Shown here in pieces: positions 50,419 to 58,985 of a stretch of 64,000 nt of DNA. The first letter of the stretch is position 1, and each line of letters starts with the position of its first letter. Origin of the DNA: Epiperipatus broadwayi (Eukaryota > Onychophora > Udeonychophora > Euonychophora > Peripatidae); the NCBI GenBank assembly GCA_028023455.1, contig JAQFVV010006272.1, positions 1,203,501 through 1,267,500 on the forward strand, in the 5' to 3' direction. The notes beneath the pieces were generated by a model that did not search any database, was not told where the DNA came from, and saw nothing but the letters and a program-made list of their open reading frames with translations. Position numbers and translations under genes: made by a program.

Positions 50419-51030
50419 CCACTATAATTTTTTTCTATGATACTAAATATATGTGGTTATATTATGTTTACCATTTCACTAGTTAACAATTTTTATCACT
50501 TGAATTTAATTTCTAATTTTAAGCATACTTATTTTTAATTTCACTGTATATACTTATTTAATATATATTCTTAACTTTATTTTTATAACAATGTTGAGAA
50601 CTTTATGTTACATTAATTTCCCTATTTGTACTGCTATTGTATCATTGTGTACTAATACACATTATTTGTTGGTGTGAATTAGATCTATGTTATCAAATAA
50701 CATATAAGCAATATAAATTATCCAGCTGAAAAGGAAATTTATTTATTATTTCTTTGACCACTATATTGCCTATATTGATAAGGATATTTTCATTATTTGG
50801 GTATCATGTATTCTTTTGTTGGGATCACTATTTGTATTTATTTAGACTTGAAGAATACATGGAGTTAAAATGTCATTGACCTTTGTTGAGGGTTTATGTA
50901 TTACATTGGATTACTTGATGCATAATCTGCATATTGGTTTTTGTGATTATTCTTGTGTTGATAAGGTTTAAACCATTTTGTTATACGTTTCTAATAATAA
51001 ATTACTATATTAATACATGTATATAATAAC
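50419..51030. other. AT-rich spacer
   Basis: No gene or element end recognised between the hAT element and the 3' end of PLE3. Confidence 0.6.
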
Positions 51031-51890
51031 AATAAAAGTTATTAATGGTAATTAGCTATTAAATAGTCTTTCAATCTGCAGAAGTACTTTCAGTTAATCT
51101 CTTAACCCTTCTCAACTGCCATTAAATTAAAAAAAAACATAACAGAAGCAAACGTCATCAACTCAAATCCCATGAATCTCAAATTTTAACATTAGCAGAT
51201 TGTCTATTAATTATATTCATTTTATTTTCTATTTATTAAAATTACCTTCTTAATTTGTTTTTATTATGGTTTTTCACTTCATGAAGAATCTTAACACTTT
51301 CATGATCAAACTAAAATTTAGATTTAAATGTCCTTTCATGATCCAAGAAAACAGAAGCACCCATTAAATCATTATTTTTAATTTTCACATGCTTGAATAA
51401 CAGTTAAAGCTCCTTTAATCTTTTATCAATACTTCACCTTGATTTATCTATATCTGATAACATACATCCACAAAAATTATTTCTAACTAAAAATGAAACA
51501 TTAAACACAACCTTATATATATCCATTTTTTATTATCAATCTTCAATATCTTTAAATCATTATAACTCTTTTTAAATTGACATAAAGTATTGTTAATCTG
51601 TTCAATCTTAAAACTAATTTCAAGCAATTCCTTGGCAAATATATCAATATTTTTTAATTTATTGTAGTGTTAATGACATAATTTTTCATTAAAAAAGATC
51701 TCAAACTTGCCATCTTATGCATAACTGATACTTTTCATTTACAATTTATATATCCCATTTTTTGAAATGGTTTGATTATCATTCATGTAATAAATAAATT
51801 GAAATATTTTATACTGTTGACCTGTTTTTCTTCAATCGTCCATTTCAAGTCATTCAAATTATATAACAAGTCAACAAGAAAATTTATAGT

Positions 51891-52641
51891 CACATGATCA
51901 CCATCTCTATACTAGCACATAATTGTTGTAAACAAAGGCAAAACTCTCCATATAGCAGTGCCACTCTGTGCCAAACAGAGGAATCAATGGATGCCAGAAG
52001 GCTTGTGCATATAATCCCTATCTCTTGCCTACTCATCCAATATCCCCAGACTAGTTTCTGGTTTAGTCTGGGGATATTGGATGAGTAGGCACTAGATAGG
52101 GATTTTATGCACAAGCCTTCTGGCATCCATTGATTACTCTGTTTGGCACAGGGTGGCACTGCTGTATGGAGTGTTTTGCCTTTGTTTACAACAATTATGT
52201 GCTAGTATATAGATGGTGATCATGTGATGTTTAGTGGTTTAACACCAATCCTGCCTAATAGGATAGTGGTGGCTATGGTTGTTTAAGAGCCAAAGACACC
52301 AAAATGTATGGGTGCTGAATTGAGTTCAGACCAATATGACTATATAAGCTATTGAGCTTAGATTGAAAATATTATTGTGTTTTCAATTTCATTCTTATAG
52401 TTTTGTAGTAAAGTAGAGTTAAAAGGTGGCTGCTGGAGGGTTGCATTAGATCCTAAGATCTAGGTGCAGTGCTCTCAGATCCAAGGCTCCTCACTGATGA
52501 TGGCCACAAGCCAGAAATTAGTCTGGGGATATTGGATGAGTAGGCACTAGATAGGGATTTTATGTACAAGCCTTCTGGCATCCATTGATTATTCTGTTTG
52601 GCACAGGGTGGCACTGCTGTATGGAGAGTTTTGCCTTTGTT
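51891..52641 (+). mobile_element. Retrozyme-like insertion: tandem plus inverted monomers with hammerhead ribozyme
   Basis: A 751-bp insertion in PLE3, flanked by an exact 12-bp duplication aaaatttatagt (51,879-51,890 and 52,642-52,653). Inside: an inverted partial monomer (51,891-52,058), one full 455-bp monomer (52,069-52,523) and a direct partial second monomer (52,524-52,641). The inverted piece and the first monomer form a palindrome of 336 bp (51,891-52,226). Monomer boundaries fall at GTC, the cleavage site of the hammerhead ribozyme at 52,479-52,537. Tandem monomers with a ribozyme at each junction and a target duplication are the hallmark of retrozymes, small non-autonomous elements thought to be copied by PLE or gypsy enzymes. 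There is no coding capacity; the short openings here are accidental. Confidence 0.7.
52479..52537 (+). ncRNA. Hammerhead ribozyme (type I, minimal stem III)
   Basis: The catalytic core is complete: CTGATGA (52,494-52,500), GAAA (52,514-52,517), and GTC cleavage triplet (52,521-52,523). Stem II is TGGC/GCCA with loop CACAA (52,501-52,513). Stem I has an inner helix TCCTCA/TGGGGA (52,488-52,493 with 52,524-52,529, one G-T pair), an internal loop GGC/TA, and an outer helix ATCCAA/TTGGAT (52,479-52,484 with 52,532-52,537). Stem III is reduced to the self-complementary run ATTAGT between GAAA and C; in the inverted copy at about 52,048-52,056 the same place reads ACTAGT, a perfect palindrome. Such short, palindromic stem III regions are known from PLE-associated hammerheads that cleave as dimers. 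It would self-cleave tandem transcripts into 455-nt monomers. Confidence 0.8.
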
Positions 52642-52966
52642 AAAATTTATAGTATTGGTATTTCCACAAACAAAAACATCATTGACATATCTTTTGCAAA
52701 TATTACTCTCATATAGAGACCAAATAAAACTGCAAACTTGTGCAACAACAGGCAGACCCATAGGCCAACATTTAGATAATTTATAATATCCACCTTCAAA
52801 AGAATCAACAATGTTATCATTAAAAGTTTTAATGAATCAATAACAAATTTGTAACGTATTTACAAATATCTACTTTTTAATGCATGTTCAATTATTTTAA
52901 TGGAATCCACTCTATCAATAGAACCATACATTTCTGTCACATCTAATGAAACAAGAATATCACTCT

Positions 52967-53074
52967 TGTCTTGCATTGGTGGTCGAGAGGTCAGCGTGAC
53001 TGCCTTGCACTTGCAGGCAGTTGCCCGAGTTGCGGGTTCGCGTCTCGGCCAATGTTATGACACTTAAAAAAAAA
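52967..53074 (+). mobile_element. Short tRNA-derived SINE (SINE-B) inserted in PLE3
   Basis: A 108-bp insertion flanked by an exact 14-bp duplication aagaatatcactct (52,953-52,966 and 53,075-53,088). The body from about 52,974 is tRNA-like: outer stem CATTGG/CCAATG (52,974-52,979 with 53,049-53,054), box A TGGTCGAGAGG (52,980-52,990), a 7-bp central stem ACTGCCT/AGGCAGT, a box B-like GGTTCGCGTCT (53,035-53,045), then a short link and a run of A. Box A resembles the Leu/Ser class. It has almost no body beyond the tRNA-like part, so it is either a very short SINE or a retroposed tRNA-like RNA. It cannot be a working tRNA because the anticodon loop is not standard. Confidence 0.8.
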
Positions 53075-53292
53075 AAGAATATCACTCTCATCAATCACTA
53101 CATTTTTAATTCTATCTACAAAATCTAAAGATAAATCAAATTCCCCCCAAATCTTAAATTCTCTAGTAACAGTTTACTTACATATATATTTAGAAGTCTG
53201 ATATATAAATGAACACCAAAATCAATCATAATTCACAAAGGATTACATTCTTTATGTAATTTTATATTTGCAAAAATACAAGAAATATATAT

Positions 53293-54843
53293 TATAACAC
53301 CACCCGATATCTTTTAAACCGCCATTGTAGGCTTTAACCCGTAGCTTTGAATGAAGATATTTGTGAGCATGGTTTGATTCCATCTCACGCGCCAATCTTA
53401 CACGTGGATAAGAATTATCTCATCGAAAATGTAAATAAGGGTTCTGGTATGTATATCTATTTATGGTAGCGCACCGAACCAGCTCAATCTCAGGGTTTGG
53501 GGACGATAGTCTAACTAGAGAACAAAGCTAAAACAATACCTAAGTCTTATATGTCTATTATTATGTACGATAGTTTATTTGTTATAAATCCATTAATCTA
53601 ACCCGGATCTTATCATAAAATTTATTCTATTTACGACTATACCCATTACCAATAAATCCCATTTATACATGCATATAAATATATCAATATTCAAGCGCAC
53701 AGCCCATTTATTCTGATACACACATATATAATTCATACACGCATCAAAATAGTGCAATTATACATCAGAGCTGTTTATTTAATGTTATTTTATTTAATTT
53801 TAAAAGAGACCTATTATAGTAATTAATATTGAGGTAACACTAGTTCCTTTATTAAGACATATTCACTGAACATATATTTTTGTGCCACGTCAATTTACCT
53901 TAGTTCACGCGATCAAAGACAAGTCCGCATTTATAACTCTCCAAGAATACTGGTCTGGTAGATATAACGGATGGCAAACAGTTCCAATAGGGTATATCGA
54001 ATAGCTTATCCCAGAGGTGGAGTAGGTGATTCACTCGCTTTATGACGGTCCAATTTTCAAAGATCTTTCGTCACCATTACACTTGAAGAAACAAAATTTC
54101 TTTATTTTAATAATGCAGTTCGTAAGTCCGCTTCAGGTGAGTTCCACGACAAGTGTCCACTGGGCCGATTAACGAAACTCGCAGTATAGAATTACCCCGA
54201 CATTTTGGGTGGGAAAAATATTAATGACTTCTTAAGAAAAAAATTACACGTCCACACAATCTGTAGTTCAAGCCGCGTCTCCCTTTTTTTTTTATCTATA
54301 TCTCTCCTTTCGAGCACAACAAAAAGTTCTTTTGTTTTTCACTTTTAACTTTGTAAAATTTTCTCTGTGTATCCGTACGCCACTGACCAGTTCTTCCATT
54401 GTTCTTCAAAAATACCCACTTGACCAGTTTTCAGACTTCTCGACGCCAGTTATTGACTAAACTGCCTACAGCAATTGATTCATTTCTATTTCTGTCCTCA
54501 TATGTTCAAGAGATTAATTAACAAAAGAAAAACACGTGTTACCGACAATATTATTAAAACTTTAAAAAAAACTTAACGGATAAAATATATACGAATAATC
54601 AATTACAATTTATACAGCTCTATATATAATTGATTGTAACCATCACCGATAATACATACGCATATTGTACACTCGCACATACAACTATATTTACATATGC
54701 ATACACACATAACTTTCGCACTCCTTGTAACAGGGTTCGAATGACTATTTACATATATATCTTTTCGCATATAATCGCTCCATATCAACACTCTCAATTA
54801 GCACTATTGCCTTAACTCTTGTATTCGAACCCCATCTGTTACA
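53293..54843 (-). mobile_element. LTR-like repeat L4 inserted in PLE3
   Basis: A 1.55-kb insertion: PLE3 stops at 54,844 in a TA run ('gctatatatat' in minus sense) and resumes at 53,292 ('atatatatttcttg'). In minus sense it starts TGTAACAGATGGGG and ends GGTGGTGTTATA, the same TGTAAC...GTTATA ends as L3. Its first 117 bases (54,843-54,727) are bounded by an inverted pair TGTAACAG/CTGTTACA that extends to about 20 bases including GGTTCGAAT. It is less AT-rich than its surroundings, with AATAAA signals in minus sense at about 54,112. No gag or pol. I infer a solo LTR. Confidence 0.5.
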
Positions 54844-55251
54844 ATATATATAGCACACGAATGATATATCTTATAGTATATTTTACTTATGGCTTTATTC
54901 TTAGCTTTTTTAAAAATACTGTTAATAAATTTTATTCTCTGACCATCCATATTATATTCTTCAATCAAATAAAATTTTATCCATTTGTACTTTAACTTTC
55001 TCAATATACTGACAGTTCATCATTAAACACACCGGCAGCCCTTTCTCTTCTTTCAAAAGAATGTTTAAATTCCGAAATCGCCAGTTCCCATGTATTTTCA
55101 TAAGAAAACACATTAAATTTATGGTAATTAATTTTCTTTTTAATTTCATCAGCAATATAACTATCACCAGTAATCATTTCAAACGAATTTTGAACAGGTG
55201 CAATTAGTTCCAAATTATAATCATTCCAAATCTGCCTATATATATATATAT

Positions 55252-55592
55252 AAACAAAAAAAAAAGACTTATAAATCCAATAAATAATATTATATTTCAA
55301 CCAGAGGACTGATTTTCATCAGAAAGAAAAAAAATACACAGTAAAATGGCGATAATCAAAAATTACAGATTTGGTAAAAGATTAAAAATTTAACAAACCC
55401 CCCCCCCCTGATTGGTCACAAAATCTAACACCAATCAGGGGGGTTTTGTTAAATTTTTAATCTTTTACCAAATCTGTAATTTTTGATTATCGCCATCTTA
55501 CTGTGTATTTTTTTTCTTTCTGATGAAAACCAGTCCTTTGGTTGAAATATAATATTATTTATTGGATTTGAAGTCTTTTTGTTTTTTATATG
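55252..55592. repeat. Large palindrome between head-to-head PLE-B copies
   Basis: Two arms of about 165 bp (55,252-55,416 and 55,430-55,592) are near-perfect inverted copies around a 13-base loop centred at 55,423. Next to the loop are C-runs and G-runs ('ccccccccccctgattggt' against 'accaatcagggggg'). Each arm, read outwards, contains CTGATGA, a 5-bp stem (AAYCA/TGGTT), and GAAATATAATATTATTTATT, a hammerhead-like core with an extra A and no convincing stem I. Left of it PLE3 coding reads leftwards; right of it PLE4 reads rightwards. I infer that the arms are 5' pseudo-LTRs of two inverted PLE copies. Confidence 0.75.
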
Positions 55593-55619
55593 TATTTCCT
55601 TTGGTTAGTTTGTTATATA

Positions 55620-55890
55620 TTAATATTTTGATATATATATAGTTCCGTGACTTATAACATATTTCTGAATCAAATATATCTTTTTATCTGACAAATTAAC
55701 AAAATTCATATCATTATAAGCTTGTGGATATTGCTTATTAAATAAAAAATCAATTTTCTTCTCAAATTTATTACATAATTTAAATTCAAATAATTTAAAT
55801 CCATTTTTATAAATAATTTTATATTCATCCCAAGTACACCATTCATTTAAAATTATTAAATGTTCAATTGCTTTCAAATATCTCTGAATA
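55620..55890 (-). pseudogene. Unassigned minus-strand open segment between PLE3 and PLE4
   Basis: About 86 residues without a stop, starting in sense 'RYLKAIEHLIILNEWCTWDE' and continuing 'NKFEKKIDFLFNKQYPQAYN', with balanced hydrophobic and charged residues unlike a random AT-rich opening. It lies antisense to PLE4, between the palindrome and the point (about 55,885) where PLE4 homology starts. It may be the N-terminal part of a family B PLE in inverted position, but there is no second copy in the window to prove this. Confidence 0.4.
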
Positions 55891-56375
55891 ATGTTCGAAA
55901 GAATATAAAGGGCTGCAGATGTGCTTAATGACGAAATATCAGTATATTGAGATAGTTAAAGTGCAAATGGATAAATTTGTTTTGTTTTTGTTTTTTGATT
56001 GAAGAATATAATATAGATAGTGAGAGAATAAAATGTATCCTTTCTACACTATATGTCCTTGTATTTTTGCAAATACAAAAATACATAAAGAAGACAATCC
56101 TTTGTGAATTATGATTGATTATGGTGATTTATTTATATATCAGACTTCTAAATATATTGGTGAGCTATTACAAGATATTTTAGGATTTGGGAAAAATACT
56201 ATTGCATCATCTATAGATAGAATTAAAAATAGAGTGATTGATAAGTGATATTGCTTTATTAGATGTGACAAAAATGTATGGTTCTATGGATAGAGTGAAT
56301 TCCAAAAAAATAAATGAATGTGCAGTAAAAAGTAAAGGTGTTTGGAAATACTTTACAAAATTTGTTATTGATTCT

Positions 56376-56536
56376 CAAAAAATAATAATAATTCTTAATA
56401 ACAGCTATATAATCAAATAATAAGTTTATACATAAAAAGTTTTTTTCAACACCTGCTTTGGTGCCTTTTTCAAATGTTACTAATTTTTTGATTATTTTGT
56501 GGAAGAGCAGTATAATGATTTTTATTCCTTTCCAAT
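56376..56536 (-). mobile_element. 161-bp 5'-truncated retro-insertion in PLE4
   Basis: Flanked by an exact 15-bp duplication tttgttattgattct (56,361-56,375 and 56,537-56,551), so it is a retro-insertion and not part of the PLE. In minus sense it contains a stem GCACC/GGTGT with 'gaaaaaaactttttatgt' behind it and ends in an A/T-rich tail with 'attattattattttttg'. I infer the 3' end of a retroelement, possibly another PLE whose 3' region carried a hammerhead-like stem; the core is too decayed to call. Confidence 0.65.
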
Positions 56537-56894
56537 TTTGTTATTGATTCTTTAAAAAATTTTGATGATAATATTGTTGGTTATTTTGAAGGTGGATATT
56601 ATAAAATGTCTAAACGTTGGCCAATGCATCTGCCTGTTGTTGCACAATTTTTCAATTTTGTTTTGTCTACATATGAGAGTAGTATTTTAGATATATCTAC
56701 TTTTAAAGGTATTAAAATTTACAAAAGGTATGTGCATGATGTTTTTGTTTGTGGATTTTCTTGTAGAAAAGTTAAATAATTTGAATGGCTTGAAATGGAC
56801 TATTGAAAAAGAACAGGGTAAAAGTATTAAGTATTTAGATTTATTTATTACAAGAGATAATTCTATGTTAAGCTATAAATTAATAATCAAACTA

Positions 56895-58121
56895 CACCTG
56901 GATTTCATTTTATGTGGTAGATAGATTCCTCAGAAAATGCACACAAAAGAAATCGCACGAAATACTTAACTTACCTTGAAAAATGAGAGATATGTACTGT
57001 AATTTTCCAAAAATCACATAAAAGCAAAGCAACAATGTAAAATTACTTTAAAATATGCATTAAAAAAAATAAGAAAATAAAATATGACTAATAAAAAATT
57101 TCAAATTTGAAAAAAATTGATACAAGACAAACCTTTTTACTTTTTTTTATTAACTACAGTATTTAATTTTATTCAAAATAATATATTTTTACGCGTAATT
57201 TATATTTTTTCATACATGTATGGTATTTTAATCATTATCGCTATTTGAGACATCAGATTCATCATGCTGTATGTGATGTGAGGTATTGTAGCTTCTCCAT
57301 AAACAAAGTCAAGAGGAAATACAACTAAAACATTTTCCAATCGCTGTTGATCCTTCCCATTTCGTTAAGCGATATAAAATTAAAATTTTTGTTTACAAAG
57401 AAATTCATTTTCTTGGGTGTTTTTTTATCTCCGTTAGAGTAAACTAAAAGTTTAAAATAAAAACTTAGAATTACGATAATAAAAAGACACCGACTTACCA
57501 CTGTTGGGCAAAATTTAATTAAAACTAACAATTAAAAAGTAAATCTTATTTTTGTCTTTAATTTTCAATTCCATTTAAAAATCAAATTTCTTCGTTTTAC
57601 ATCACCTTAATTTCAGATCATGTTACGTAATTTTTAAATTGTTAATTACAATTATAAATCAGATTTTAATTGTCAAATTTAATTTGAGCACACCAGACAC
57701 TAAATGATTAATTAATTACATACTCTTTTTATAAAAAGCAAAAATAGAACGTGATTTAAAATGCAAAAACAACAACATACATAGTATTTTTCATCTATAA
57801 CATTTGAATGGATTTACATTATAGTCTTGTAAAATTTAATGTGTATATATAAAATGGGGAAATTCTGATTTTAAGTGAATTATGAACTTCTTTATTGCAT
57901 AAAATCTATTACAGTACTAGTATAAAGTGCTGAAAATACTGAAATTATTAGATGGAAGTCAAACTCCAATAATGCGCTATTACTTTAAATATGATATGAG
58001 TGTGTGAAATTAATAATATTTAAAGAAATAGCGCATTATCGGAGCTCGACTTCTGATCTAATAATTTTTATCACATACAAAGATCACATTAAATAAATCC
58101 GCATAAACCGAGACCGGGGTG
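56895..58121. mobile_element. Tigger/pogo-like non-autonomous DNA transposon, copy 2
   Basis: Inserted in PLE4 between TA at 56,893-56,894 and 58,122-58,123. The left end CACCTGGATTTCATTTTATG and the right end, reversed, CACCCCGGTCTCGGTTTATGC are diverged versions of copy 1 (35,096-36,303). The internal sequence matches copy 1 throughout, including 'taataaaaaatttcaaattt' and 'tagcgcattatcgga'. 1,227 bp, no transposase. The PLE reading resumes directly after it. Confidence 0.85.
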
Positions 58122-58985
58122 TATTGCAAAAAAGGGGATATATAAATTGTAAATCAAAAATTATGCATAAGATAGCAAGTTTTAGATCTTTTTTGTTTAA
58201 TAATAAAAAATTATATCCTTACCAGTGTGATAAATTAAAAAATATTGAGATATTTGGAAAAGTAATTGCTTGAAGTTGGTTATAAGATTGAACAAATTAA
58301 CAATACTTTATAAGAATTTAAAAATAATTATAATGATTTAAATGAGTTGATGATTGAGAATAAAAAAAATGGATATCTATTTCATATACTTCACATTCCC
58401 AAGTGAAAATTTTAAGAATATATATAAGGATGTGTTTAATGTTTCATTTTATGTTACAAATAATGTTAATAAATTAGTAAATAATTCTAAAAGTGTCATA
58501 CCTGTCAAGCAAAAAAACTAATGTTGGGTATCAAATTTTTTGTGAATGTATATTATCATATATAGGTGAATTGAGGTGCAGTACTGAGAAAATATTAAAG
58601 GAGCATGAAGTGTGAAACGTAAAAATAATCAGACGTAATGACTGCTTCAGTTTTCTTGGATCATGAAAAGACATGTAAATATAAATTTAAGTTTGATCTT
58701 GAAAGTGTTAATTTATTTTTCATGAAGAGAGAAACCATAATAAAAGAAAAATTAAGGAAGCAATTTTAATAAATAGAAATAAAATAAATATAACTAATAG
58801 ACAGGTAGCTAATGTTAAAATTCGAGATTCATGGAATTTGACTTGATGACATTTGCTTTCGTTATGTTTTTTGAATTTAACAGAAATTGAGGAACCGAAA
58901 GTACTTCTGTGGATTGGAAGACTGAATATAATAGATAATTACTGTTATATTTATGATTTTTATTATTACAATAGTTTTTAATTAA

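Larger units (their letters stand above)
51031..55300 (-). pseudogene. PLE3, Penelope-like element (family B), minus copy with nested insertions
   Basis: A nearly full-length family B PLE read leftwards, split by three insertions (51,891-52,641; 52,967-53,074; 53,293-54,843). The N-terminal part is the open segment 55,300-55,001 ('QIWNDYNLELIAPVQNSFEM', 'ENTWELAISEFKHSFERRER'). Beyond the L4 insertion come the 'FLVFLQ..' and 'CNPL' remnants of the KIHKxxNPL region (about 53,270-53,220), a motif A region 'LVSLDVTEMYGSID' (with the SINE inside it), 'EGGYYKLSKCWPMGLPVVAQ' (motif B, about 52,790-52,735) and 'KRYVNDVFVCG' (about 52,690-52,660; YVDD has become YVND). After the 751-bp insertion the thumb region continues (51,878-51,800), then 'CGCMLSDIDKS' and 'SIDKRLKE' (GIY-YIG, about 51,480-51,410) and the tail 'GASVFLDHERTF' (about 51,360). 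The plus copy PLE4 supplies the uninterrupted sequence at each insertion point. Confidence 0.88.
55890..58985 (+). pseudogene. PLE4, Penelope-like element (family B), plus copy with nested insertions
   Basis: Homologous to PLE3, opposite strand, beginning at the 'ERRERAAGV..DE.SVY' point. Blocks: 'CPCIFANTKIHKEDNPL' (about 56,050-56,100, the KIHK region), 'MIDYGDLFIYQTSKYIGELL' (about 56,110-56,170), 'LLDVTKMYGSMDRVNSKKIN' (about 56,255-56,315, motif A), 'FEGGYYKMSKRWPMHLPVVA' (about 56,590-56,645, motif B), and 'KRYVHDVFVCGF' (about 56,725-56,760; YVDD is YVHD). 'SIKYLDLFITRDNSMLSYKL' follows. After the transposon at 56,895-58,121 the thumb and linker continue to 'YQIFCECILSYIGELRCSTE' (about 58,530-58,590, GIY-YIG start), then the tail 'EAILINRNKINITNRQVANV' (about 58,755-58,820). 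The 3' part matches that of PLE3 to about 58,985. Inactive. Confidence 0.88.

Noticed and set aside
51890-52159. 89-residue minus-strand and 64-residue plus-strand openings in the palindrome
   Set aside because: Palindrome arms give matching open frames on both strands; no protein family recognised and the unit is non-coding.
52453-52761. 102-residue minus-strand opening treated as one protein
   Set aside because: It runs from PLE3 RT (with the YVND box) across the insertion boundary into the ribozyme-bearing element; the C-terminal half is accidental.
52967-53054. Functional tRNA gene
   Set aside because: Central stem of 7 bp with a 9-base loop, T-arm that does not fold canonically, a poly-A run and target duplications show a retroposed tRNA-like unit.
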